Positions 1-11,478 of a stretch of DNA of 64,000 bases are shown here, in pieces. Positions within the stretch are counted from its first letter, which is position 1. Every line of letters begins with the position of its first letter. The translations under genes and the position numbers were made by a program. The notes under the pieces are model-generated. The model saw only the letters and a program-made list of their open reading frames with translations, did no database searches and was not told where the DNA came from. The DNA comes from Lactarius indigo (Eukaryota > Basidiomycota > Agaricomycetes > Russulales > Russulaceae). The stretch spans positions 310,001 through 374,000 of the forward strand of contig JAFKAC010000033.1 in the NCBI GenBank assembly GCA_025766275.1, given 5' to 3'.

Positions 1-3000
1 TGCGATGGGCACTCATTCCATTGAACACTGGAGGGGCAGGCGCGGGAAAAAATTCGCGTAACTAAACGGGTCACTGAGACTCTTCCATCCAGAATTTCCT
101 CACTTCGTTAGTCTTACGATTCGACAGCTTCGAAAACGTTAGGACTCAAGCTTGAGCGCGCAAGAACTTGCACACTTATCTAACACTAGGGATGTGTTCC
201 ATGCGTGAACAACTCACTTGAGTGCACACACCACGACGCACAGCGCAAGAACTGACCAAGGAAATGACTCAACACGCCCCGGAAGCCGGAAGAGAAGCGA
301 AAATGCAAACTACGTGGACACAGCCGGTACGCGTGGGAAAGCGCTCTAATCTACCATTGGCATGTCAGGATTTCCATCAGTAATCTCAACGGGCCATGTT
401 TGCACCCTCTCGGCTTTACCACCAGCGACATCCCCAATGGTGTGGTGCCTGTTCGCTATGATCATCCCCGGTTCTGGCTTCGCAATTTGAGAAACTACTT
501 ACAATAGACCGGAACAGCTATCTTTGTACGTTCATTGAACCGCAAGTGCGGTACTATACGCTTGGCGTACATCAACCTCTGGTCCCATCTTCATTGCAAC
601 TTCCAGGAATATCATTTCGCGCACTGGTTGCACGCGTCTTATAGTCGGAATGCAAGTTCGGAGCAGCTACTGGTAATCCTTGCCTCTTCATCTATCAGGC
701 TATGAGTGCATGGGGAATATGAGACTTAGTTCGGTACGGATTTTCAGCAATGTACTGTACGTACACGAAGCGAGTATCTCGGAGATGAAATAACCGAGGA
801 ACGATGATCTGTCAAAAGTTGCGAGCAATTAATTGAGAGGCCACGCAGAAGAACGCAGGGTGACGATGGGGTGGGAAAGACGGATCTTCGAAAGCAGCGT
901 GACAGAAGACTCGGAAGTGCTTGGGAGTGTTTGGACAACTCAGACGAGATGCATATGGTTGCAACATAACTTGACTGCTTTTCTCAGGTCAAACTATGAG
1001 CGCTATGAGCTCTTGGGAACTATGGCCTGTGAAATAAGCAGTACCGAACCTGTTTCAACAACGCAGTGGCGGAGTGTATTAACTAGGCAAGTTTCAGGCT
1101 TTCAGACTTGTTCCAAAACCCGGACCGCGCACCCGGACCACGCTCTACGGACAACCGGGCCGGGGAAGAGTTTATCGTCGCCTTGGACAGTGACCACGGC
1201 GACAATTCCTCGGAATTCGTAATGAGCTTCAACTTAGGTTTTACAATCTAACTATAAGGTACATATTATCTCACATATGGTCTCCACTCACATCGTCCAT
1301 CTCTCCTGAATGAGACTCCTTCATCCGGTTTGATCCAGTGTCTACAATTTTTTTTGGCTCTTCGCAGAGGCAACTATCAGCTGGAAGGGAGTGTGCATAC
1401 CGAGGGGTCAAGGAGGAACTATCGAAACTTCTTCAGGTCTCAAAGACTCCACCGCCGTGCTCACTCTCAGTATTGACGACGTCAGCGGGTTCGTACCCTG
1501 CCTCACATTTTCGCGTGCTTCTAACTTGATGAGTCTTTAGGGTTTCGTGGAACAGCACGAGAACGAACGTGAATGTGGTAAAGCCATTACCGACTTTTTC
1601 AATTCATCTGGTTTACTGTGCTCGGATGTCTTCTACTAGTATTCGACCCAGCTGAACGAGAACACCAGGACTGACACCACCATAGTGGAAAACACTCGGT
1701 CCTTAGAATTAAGCGATTATATCTGTGGCGGGCCACACGATGCCAAGCTTGGGACAGGAAGAGGGGTGGGAGGCCATCGGACTCAGCACTATTGGCACCC
1801 AGCATGCGAAAGCTGCTTGACATAACGCTCCCGCTACCCGCCGTTCATCGGCCTCATCACCGCGTATTGCCCTTGTGTTTGTCACATGTTCGGGCGTTCG
1901 AGCTCAGATCGGTTTTTGACTCATAGCACGGTTCCAGAGTTCTGCAAAGCACCGGGGGTCATTCTAGAAGTATATCCATTTTCCCAACGATATGGAACCA
2001 TTGTCGTAACTCACATGTAGGCGTGGAACACCTCGCGCGGGTAATGCGCCTGGCACCTCCATCGATTGTAAGACCCGCAGAAAAGGGATAGCAAACGCCC
2101 CAGCCCACATTTTTCTCCGCTACTCGTTGCAGAAGGTGTGGCTCCCGTTGTCTGCTTCCTTGTTAGACGTAATGTTTCGTGCACAGTGTTTTGTTCCGCT
2201 GATGAAATCAGTGAACGAGTTCACCGAATGCGGACATCTTCGCTTTTGAGCTAGCCTTCGGATCATCTAGGTGAACGTGCGTTCCCCATCTTTTTGCCGC
2301 TACGGTCTACCCAGGACTGGTGCCATTGACACAAGATTTGGTAATTGTTTGGGATCCAACCTGCCCGTGACGTTTTGAAGGTTCATTTCGGGAGCGTGAA
2401 ACTATCAGCTATTGAATAATGCGATTCCGTATCGGGGTATGTCATCGCGTAAGACTAAGCAATGAGAAAAATGTACCAACAATGCGGGCGGTTCCAGATA
2501 ATGGAAGAGCGGACGAAGCCAACACCACATGCTGCACGCCTGTCCTGGCCTGTCATTCCGCTCTGCATCCGCAGTAGGTTCTCGCGAACATACCACGACC
2601 CACAAGGATGAATGGTATTGTTCTATAGGTGATATACAAGGGCGAGCCTTATTTCCATCATGTGAGCTCATGTGTGTTTCCGCAACTCAACACTGAGCTC
2701 AATTTGTGGCGTTGTGAGTTGCGGCGTAACAAACGACAAAGTAACGACTCGGAGCGCCTGCTACTACAGTGTTGGCACCATATTAACACGCTGCGCACTC
2801 AAGCCAGATGGGAATTTGTCACTGCTGGCGAGTGACACCAGACAATGTCATTCCTTTTGTACCGCATTCGGATAACCTGCCGTGACTGAATTAGATGATT
2901 GGGTGTTCCCACAGTAGGACCGTCTGCAGAATTCGGCGCTTAAAGCTGGGCGCGAGCCTTGTGCCGACACGGAGTAGCCCAGCTTTTCATAGATGACCCG

Positions 3001-4226
3001 CTAGGGGATTGCTTTGGAAAAATGCTCAACATTAACAAGAGGGAATCCTACTCGCTGGGTTTAAAATTACGCTCCGCCTCCGCGAGAAGGTAACAGCGAT
3101 AAACACCGGAGCAGAGCAGAAACGAGAGTTTGTCTGTCACCGCCGTATCCGCATTCTGGCCTATACAGGCACACGGAGATCGTTCGGATTGGGACACCCG
3201 GGAACACATCTCGTTCCCCAACTGATAATGGCCGTGCGTCACTCGCACCGCAAAACCCAGCGTGTCCTTCCATTGCCATACTTGTACGCCGTCTGGACGT
3301 CTCTGGCGTCCACAGGGGTAATCCCCACGCCAGGAAGCCAGTCCGAATCGTTGATGCCACCAAATCAAGATTGTCCCACACTATTTATTGAACGTGCGGC
3401 GCACCACACACGATAATATCCCGAAGCGGCGTGGTGGGGCGCGGCAGCAGGATACAGCAATACCGATCCAGATTCACCGGCACAGATTGGCTTCCGTTCT
3501 TACAGACGAAATCTGAAAAAGTAAGCGTGTCTGGACTCGGGCTAGACTAGGTTTCCCAGAAGTGCTTTTCCCATGCTTCGGAAAGAGGGGACATGGCAGG
3601 TATGACACGAATAGAGTTTGCTGTAATCTGGGGACGTTACTAGACCCCTCATCTCTGCTGCTCTTACCCGAACAAGCGGACGCAATGGCGAGACGGCCGG
3701 TCGTCACACCGCAATCTGCTTGAAACGTGTGTTCGCCGTCGGACTCTCAGAGTTTTCTCATCACCTTGGGCACGGCCCGTATTACAGGGAGCAGGAATCA
3801 ACGTGATGACAGCGCTTCCCAGACCCTGAGGCATGGGCGCCTGGGCGCCTCGGAACTCACGTACTTGAATGTCGCCACCCCATAGGTCGCCCCCGTCCGG
3901 TACCGCCGAATCGTTCCGTCCTCACACCGCTCTTACATAACTACTCTCGATTATCAAAAGTCAGATTTCCTGGTGCAACTCTCCATAAGTAACATGGCGA
4001 TATTCAAATCACCTCGCGGAGTACATTTTTTTCGGCTACGAACGAGGGAAAAGGGAATTGCTTCGACATTAGCCCCCCATGGTAACATTGGTGATTCAAG
4101 GGACTGCTCCAGAACAGCGTCATGCGTCTGGGTAGAATGCACAAAGAGCACCCGGGTAATAGACCCTTAAAAAGGGACCAACACGGCCTTTTGTTTGGAA
4201 CCTCCTGTACTATCTTACTTTCGACT
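1..4226. other. Gene-poor region upstream of the WOPR gene
   Basis: No protein family is recognisable in about 4.2 kb on either strand. The open frames present are short, overlap each other and show no convincing splice-linked extension. The stretch lies directly upstream of a WOPR transcription factor gene, a class that in other fungi often has very long control regions, so part of it may be promoter or 5' leader; that is inference. A small direct repeat of GGCGCC occurs near 3838-3850. Confidence 0.4.
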
Positions 4227-5708
4227 ATGGATTCGCCAGCAGGACGTCGCCCTTCCCAGGCCACCCCTGACGTTCAGCACTTTATAGGCTTCGTGGAAAC
4301 AACCACTGATGCCCTCCGCCTCATCATGGCCGCACGCCAGGGTATCATCCCGCGTATTACCCGGCGGCTAAACGACTCTGAGCGTAGGTCCATGATAAGG
4401 AGTGGCGCCGTATTCGTCTTCTGTGTCGAGGAGAGCGGAATTAGGCGTTGGACAGAGGGTCTCTCTTGGTCGCCATCGCGGATTGTAGGCAATTTCCTGG
4501 TATGTCGTTGGTTTCTTTGCGCAGCTGCGGAGACGCCTCACAGCGCCTCCCGCCTCCCCTTTAGATGTACCGCGAGGTCGGAGAGCGAAACTCAAACAGG
4601 GGAGCTGACACTGCGTTGCTTCCCCCTGGAACTTCGACATTTCGTGTCGCACCACCACCGAGCACTCCCGCCAACTCGTACTATCATGGAAGATCGGATT
4701 CTAGTGGTCTTAGAGACCCTAGCGGGGCATCGCGGCCGAGCGGTCTCATAAAGAAGGCAATGAGTCTCCAATCAACCCGATAAGCACGCGTGCGCTGACC
4801 CACTGGTCCTGGTACCAGTAGACCATCACAGTAAAGGTGTCCGGCACGGACCACCACCTCGTTTCGTATTATCGAGAGGACGATATCGCACGCGGCCTCC
4901 TGCAGCGCCCTACAAGTCGGCCCGATATCATGCGCCTCACTATCCCGCCCGAGATGGTACGCGCAACAAACTTCCGACATCCGCCCCACGTAGAAATTGG
5001 TTCTGACGGGAATGCACATATGTAAGAAACTTTCGCGCCTGACAAAATGTGGAAGGGTGACGTTGTATACGTGCCGTCTCCAGATACGATGCCGAAGAGG
5101 CCGATTCATCAAGGCGCCAGTACGATCGGGCGTTGTTACCTTCCGCCCCCAATCGAGCAGTGTCTTCTCCAGATCATGCGCCCTCCGCGTACCCCATTCA
5201 TCAGAGTGATACCGCCCCAACAAGGTTACCCTCGTTTCCAACGAATAACTTTGCCCTAGGACGCCCCCTAGGACCTCATTTCTCCCAGGTGCAACACGCA
5301 GATCCGGCGCGGACGCGCGCCCATTACTCGTGGTCGCCCCCTGCCACGCCTGTTGACCCAAGCACGCCTTCGCAGAGCACTCGTTCATCGACACCATGGT
5401 CTCCAACCTTCCATGACACGAATCCCAGTGCCACGGCCAATTCGTACTATTCACAGTCCCAGGCGCATCACTCGAGCGCCTCGCCAAACGTGAACCAAAG
5501 AGAGCACTACTTTCCCCATCAGTACGCACGAACCGGCACACCTGGGTGGACGCCACGCACATCAAATTCTCCGGACATCGCAGATAGGCGAATCTCCACG
5601 ACTCAGCCCCTGGGCCCCATAGCCCAGAATCAACCGCCTTACACAACTCCATACATAGATGAGCCTCGCAGAGGTGTGTACGACAGTACGACTACCCGTG
5701 GAACGTAA
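4227..5708 (+). CDS. WOPR-domain transcription regulator (Gti1/Pac2 family)
   Basis: The family comprises fungal DNA-binding master regulators of morphogenesis and development. Four exons fit in phase: 4227-4499, 4565-4756, 4822-5021 and 5084-5708, giving about 429 residues. Exon 1 carries the first WOPR half, including FIGFVETTTDALRLI and RRWTEGLSWSPSR. Exon 2 continues with a YREV segment and ends in SGLIKK. Exon 3 supplies the second half, HHLVSYYREDDIARGLLQRP. Exon 4 is a low-complexity Ser/Pro/Thr/Tyr-rich tail, usual for this family. The ATG at 4227 is chosen because it sits 17 codons before the domain with no better upstream start. Intron 1 (4500-4564) and intron 3 (5022-5083) are GT-AG; intron 2 (4757-4821) needs a GC donor. 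The gene converges on tfb2. No damage is seen. Its target pathway cannot be told from sequence. Confidence 0.9.
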
Positions 5709-6559
5709 GACACGGTACTATGAGGAGGGAGACCTTACCATACCGATCCGTGCTGGGAAGGAAGGACTTTTATCCATCAAGCAGTTGCATTAATTAATGA
5801 CCGGAGCAGCGGTTTTAGGGGTTGTGTCTATTGCGTTTATGCGGACTGCAGCAGTTAACACGCGTACCGATCATGCAGGTCTGATGATCTCGCTATATCA
5901 TGTTGTACGATACGTCTCGCCTTCTCTCGCCGGGCTATGTGTCAAATGAACGAATTACGTCGGAGGCTCATAGTTCAGGTTCTTTGAGATACCAAACGCC
6001 GGCTCGGTGACACTACTGAAGTACATAGATACGCGTCGCAGTATAGGCCCCTGTAAGACAGGCAGTCATCATCAGTGCATCAACAGCGAACTGTTGCATA
6101 AGTTCGGAGTTTCTCTTATCGGTTCGTTTTATAATATGGCGCCATGGTGGTTAATGGCGGCACAGCTCCTCACTTGGTGATCCAAGAGCACCGCCTCTAG
6201 GATCGATAGCCTTGACACAATGAAAACACATCCCCCCTCCCCCCCTTTCTTTTTTTTTTGCCCAACGCTGCACACGAATGGAACGACGACCCTCGGAGAC
6301 GCTGACTGAAGCGACGACACTAACAGTGGATATTTTTTATTGCTCGATTTAGGACAACGTAGCTCTGACGCCGAGCACAGCGCAGAGGTGGGTCAACAGA
6401 ACCGAGTCGGGCCAACATTGCTCCTTGGTTTACCGTCCAGAAGTACAACCCCCTCGACGTGCATACGCGGCGGTCGGTCGCTACCGGACCGCTCCGCAAC
6501 CGACTCGTACGCAGCGGGGCACGGATGACCCGGCGCTGATCGGATACACCAGTAACCGT
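5709..6559. other. Intergenic region between convergent genes
   Basis: This stretch holds the 3' flanks of the convergent WOPR and tfb2 genes. A C-run followed by a T-run (about 6234-6260) is the only notable low-complexity sequence. No gene is recognised. Confidence 0.5.
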
Positions 6560-8825
6560 CTACCCCCCTCCGCCTGTACGCCGTTCGATGAAGCCTCGAA
6601 TATTCGCATGGCCCTCGACGCTTCCAAAGAAGCAGCGTTTTGTAGTGTTCTCCCACAGCACGACGTCCAGTTGCCGCGCGTAGTTGAGCACGTATTCGTA
6701 GTCGGCTTGGGATGCAAACGCCGTGTATAGAAAGCCTGTAACGGTGCGGATGATGAGGCGATTAGATTAGCCGATATAAAGGATCACAAAGGGGAAAAGG
6801 AACCGCCTAGCGTACCTTCCTGCGCCTTGATGCGGTTGCGCTCCAGCTCCCATAGCCGGATCTGGTCTTGCACTGTCACAGGGAGCAGAGGCTTCTGTAG
6901 GACGCAAACAACTAATTAGAAGAGGATGTTTACTAGGTGCAAGCGACGTACGTTCTTACGCATTTGCGGGTGCGCATAGGTAGTGAGGTAACTGATGATC
7001 TGACAACGGAACGGTCTTAAGTATCCACATACAGCCACACTTTAATCCGTTCATTAGACGGACACAAGGTGGCTAGAATATCGGCATCAAAGGAGGCAGC
7101 GCCACCGCAAGAAAAATGTTAGAAGAGAAGGAGGCCGACCCTTACCTGATCCGCTGTGATGCCGTTTAGAAGTGCTTTTCGTACGCTCTCGCGGGTGATC
7201 GCACCCACTACAAGGTTTGGGAAGCGCGACCTTCACTGATACAAACAGATTCAGGACCGCAGTCTGGAGTGGGTTGTCTACCCGCCGAGGTCAGGGAATG
7301 GGCGCAGGGCATTAAAACGCAGGGCAAGCAACGCATACCGGTGTACGCATACAAGCGGTAGTTTGTTTCGAGCACAATGAACCCCTGCTCCTGCGCACCA
7401 CCCGCATTAGTAGCGGTTGGCAAAGGCGGCAGAGAAGATGTAAGCGTCGTAGCAAGGCGAGTCGGATTGAAACGACGAGACGATGCCTAGGGAATCGGTG
7501 TCAGCACTTTAGAATATCACGTTGATCGGCCGCTTCGCCTTGCGTTGCCAAATCAGTCCGTAGTCGCGCAAGTCCTCGAGCATCGCCCGCTGCGTATCGC
7601 TAAGGTTCTCCGTTGAATATTCCTAGGGGTACGGCCGATCAACGTTCCGAGTCGGAGCGGGGCCTAAAAATTGCTCACTCGGCCGAGCTCCATCGTCGAT
7701 AACATGAATAAGAAGCTGAGTACTTCCACAAGATCCATTTGCCTTTCCTGGTTTTGGGAGCCCAAAGTAGGTGAGAAGCGACAGAACGCAATCAGAACCC
7801 TGCTCGCACCTCGACCATTTGGAGATACTGCAGCAACAACTCCCAAAGCTGAGCATGGGGCGTGTGTAACAAAAATTGAAACCCAGAAGATGTGATCTGG
7901 AGTTGGCCCCTACAGCAGTTTTCGTATCAGACACGTTCATCACGCTGGAGAACCAAACGCTCTGACTGGTTCATCGCCATGAGGCCGTTGCGCTGGAGGA
8001 GAAAAAGGACGCCTTGAGAAGGTTTAACAGGCATCTGACCAGTCCCAGAAGAAACCATATAATGCAGAATGGTCTAAAAAAGGTCAGTTTACTGTAGGGA
8101 CCGTGCCTGGCTGTATATACCTCCCAGCGCTCAAGAGCGTACGCGTCTAACGCGTCAATAGATGGGGCAGGACGTTTATCGTCCGATTCCGCTGGAACGC
8201 CAAAGCTGACGCTAGTCCCACTAGAGCGCGATGATTTGTGAGTGGACAGAGATAAGGGTAAGGTTGCTTGTATGTACCCGCCCGTGATGGCCTGTCGCAT
8301 ACTAGACTTGAATGCAGGGCTCAACCCAAGTTTGGTAGTGACATTATTTGACAAAATGTGTAATCGTGTGAGTAAGTCGAGAGCATCATCGAAATGCCTG
8401 ACAGAGCGCGTAATTGCATGTAACCAAATGGAAAAGTGAATATGATCCCCACGTTTTCCCTTCTTTTGTTACCCAGGAAGACATAGTAGCAGTCGGAATG
8501 GACGACTCAAGCCACAGAAGATTCATGACGAGTTGCCGTTCCACGGCTCCCAGAAGACTTACGGACGTATTAGAATACGCTGCAAAAAGGTACATCGCAT
8601 TCGGGCATACCGAAATATGGGAAGACATGAGGAAGGACGTTGGTACAAGCGAGTGAGAGAGGTCTGTGACTGGGTCTGAAGAAATGGGAGAAGAGCGTGG
8701 AGACTACGTTCTTGTTGCTCCTCGGCCTTTCCAGTGGCACTAGGCATCCTCCGCTTTGGACTGTTCGTCTTCGTCGGTAGCCTCGGAGTCTGAGGCGTTG
8801 AGGTCGTTGTCGACGTCGTTGCCAC
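6560..8825 (-). CDS. tfb2: TFIIH core subunit Tfb2 (p52/GTF2H4), with an apparent frameshift
   Basis: Tfb2 is a non-catalytic subunit of TFIIH that anchors and stimulates the XPB/Ssl2 helicase in RNA polymerase II initiation and nucleotide excision repair; it acts in the nucleus. About 11 exons read from 8825 down. Family-typical segments in order are [144 protein letters not shown] and [20 protein letters not shown]. Introns fixed by phase include 8610-8558, 8452-8398, 8120-8074, 7953-7897, 7809-7748, 7678-7623 and 7538-7487; the last needs a GC donor. The stop is at 6562-6560. In one exon a single extra G (7230/7231) separates LNLFVSVK from SRFPNLVVG. The gene is normally essential, so this may be a sequence error rather than decay. 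Confidence 0.9.
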
Positions 8826-9752
8826 GAGATGACCCGACCCTGACGGATTTCGGAACGAGAATCCGAACGATTTTTTTTTTAGAGTTCACGCGTTCAGTCG
8901 AGAACATTCCAATTACGTTATACTACACTTTGTCGCACAAGAGTTTTATTTCACTACTGATATACAATACTGCATTACGGGTGGAAGCCAGCAAGAGGTC
9001 AAGAACCTAAAAAAAGAAGATTTCGGGTTAGCAAACTGTCAAGCCGACAAATAAATTTGCGCTGTTAAAGTCAGACATCCATTGGAAGGACTGCTGCCCT
9101 CATCGTGCCAACCCCCACCTGGCGCCCAGCGCACCAACCCGAAGGAAGGCGGTCCACGCTCCACTCAGCTAATGGGTTCAGCGAGTAAGAGGGGAAATAT
9201 AGACGTTCGGTATTGAGGGAGTGCTCCTTGCGAGAGGGCACTTGAGTGGAAACTGCGAATTTCGGCGTTGTTTCATCTCGGCAGCGCAAGAAATAACATC
9301 ACATCTAGAGCAATTCTACTCACCAAATAGACGAAGTGAAGGACACTCAAGACGAGGCCTAGAGAGAGATGTCGCAAACAATTAGCACAGGGGTTCAAAC
9401 TCGGAAAGCAGACAGATGATCAGACAAAATGGTACTGGCAAGCACGCTGTGTCTTTGAAAGACGCATGTCTGTTGCGAACAGACAACTCTATTCCTCGGC
9501 ATGGTCGTGTAGGACGGGGAAGAGAATGAAGTCATCCCGAAAAAAAAGAGAGGAAATGAGACTTACGAGTTACGAGAAAAGTACTTGGTGACAACATACA
9601 GCAAATTTTTTTTAAAACAAATCAGGGCGGTGGTCCGTGCGCCTATGACATAATGATAGATCACGTGTCATAGGATTAGTCCGCCGTTCCACGCTTTCAC
9701 TTTGGACATCGACACAGACGACAACGAGAGCGACACATTCGGTACAGAACAT
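8826..9752. other. Intergenic region between divergent genes
   Basis: This is the divergent 5' space between tfb2 (-) and the RING gene (+). It includes several A/T homopolymer runs (8872-8880, 9606-9613). A 72-codon open frame on the minus strand (9289-9071) and a short hydrophobic stretch further upstream could belong to a small spliced gene, but no family is recognised and no start was fixed. Confidence 0.35.
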
Positions 9753-11478
9753 ATGGAGGATAGCGCGCCAATAACAGCTGCGAGGCCATCAACCTCTACC
9801 ATTCCACAGCGCCGCACGCATCACGAGGTTATTGACGTCGATGAGTTTGACGACCATCGTCCACCTCGACGAACCGAGACTCCAAATCCATTCATCTGAA
9901 AACCTAACGTCGTCGGACATCATCATATTAGACAGCGACGACGGTGTGGAAACTGGGCCGTCCACGCAGCCCAGACCCACAGGTGAGCTTGCCTCTTCCG
10001 TAATTACCTCAACCTGATTTGGTTCTCCCGAGGTGGCCGATTACGTTCGCCTCCTCCACCGATACAAACCGTTCATGTGCCACCCCCAGTCCCCCCTTTA
10101 CCTTCACGCCACCGTCCTCGACAACAGACGCGCGCTTTCCCTCCAGATGTTGTCCGCCCCAACGTAGAGCCTTTCGCGTTTGAAAGAGCTATGGTGGCCC
10201 ACGTGCCGAGACCAGCATCACATCCTCCTCTTGGCGACGCTTCTCGTCCCCGTCCTATAATCAGCCTGGGCGGTGGATTCGTCTCACTGAACAATCGCCG
10301 CGAAGCCGAATTAATTCAGCGCCAGCAAGCCCGAGATCAGGCACGTCAGCGTTATTTTGACCGTCTGCGCATTGCCCGAGGCATACACCAACGCCATGGC
10401 TTTCTCTCGCAAACTATTGGACGAATCTTTCCCACATGGCTCTTTGGAGACCCAACGGAGGAAGAAATGATGGATGCACTTGCGTTTTCCGACTTGGCTG
10501 CTGCAGAGGTTGGCCCGTTTGACTTTGGAGGCGACCGTGCACAACCCCGACGTGCGCCCAACGAATACCGCATTGCTTATACCCACCCATACCCCCCTGC
10601 TCCTGGCTTCACCCACAACTTTGAGTCTCCGTCGCCTTCCGTCACCGTTATTGATGTGGACGAAGAGCCAGGCCCCAGTGGCAAACCCACTGGATCCAAT
10701 TTAAGTAGCGAGAACATGAATACGCTCGTCTGCGCTCGTTGCCTAGATCCCCTCGTTCTTGGCGGAAGCAGTATGCCTGAAGGTGAACGCATTCATCGTC
10801 GCCTTTGGAGCTTGCGTTGTGGGCACATGCTCGACGGCAAATGTATAGCCGAGTTGATGAAGCCACAATCTACACCCGACATGGAGCCTACCAGCATGGA
10901 GGCTGCTGGTACTGACTCCTCCGATTCCAGGATGCGAGGCGAGGACCACTCGGTTGATACCCCTTCCTCGGTTAGTTCGCAGGGTCTTGTTTTTGATGGC
11001 ACAGTGCGCCTCGACACGGGGCCATCCACGCGTACCACAAAGACGAGAGGGACAACTGGGCGCGACCGAACGACAGCCCGAACCATTGCAGTTAACTAAG
11101 GACGGCAGTGAACCAGCTATCTCCACCGAGAACTGCTCTATACGTTCACGCTTGCGGCCGCGGAACATGGCGGGAAATGTAGTTCATACATCTTCACCGT
11201 CTACATCGTTTCGTACCTCTACCCGGTCTTCATCGCAACGCACTTCGGCCCCCGTCCGCCCTGCTCCCTCGTCAGCGGCCATTGCCAGCGCAATTCCCCA
11301 GACCAAGAGGCGACCGAGGGGCAAGGGTAAGCAGAAAGTCGTGGAACCACTGACCCTTGGACGGCACGAGTGGCGTTGTCCCGTTGCCCTTTGTGAGCGT
11401 TTACATTTAAGCCTTGATATTGAGAGCCAGGGCTGGGTGATGGACGAAACACAAGGCGCAATTCCCATCTTTGCGTGA
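9753..11478 (+). CDS. RING-type zinc-finger protein with SUMO-interaction-like motifs
   Basis: Probable E3 ubiquitin ligase. A split RING is visible: CARCLDPLVLGG, then LRCGHMLDGKC, a long Ser/Thr-rich linker, and EWRCPVALCERLHLS close to the C-terminus. Three short hydrophobic-acidic motifs precede it (EVIDVDEFDD, DIIILDSDDG, TVIDVDEEP); these resemble SUMO-interaction motifs, so a SUMO-targeted ubiquitin ligase role is plausible but inferred. The exon ending at 9982 joins 10033 in phase (intron 9983-10032). The long exon from 10033 can be joined to the C-terminal frame by a phase-compatible intron 11092-11182. The first SIM-like segment lies in a frame one base off from the second, and no GT-AG intron between 9840 and 9880 fixes it, so an indel or an atypical intron is needed there. 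The start at 9753 is the first ATG of that frame and is uncertain. Confidence 0.65.

Noticed and set aside
833..1222. 129-codon plus-strand frame
   Set aside because: No homology recognised, no splice-linked extension, and the start is not in a convincing context.
4684..5652. 322-codon open frame antisense to the WOPR gene
   Set aside because: It covers the introns and exons of a gene with a clear conserved domain and in-phase splicing; it is a shadow frame.
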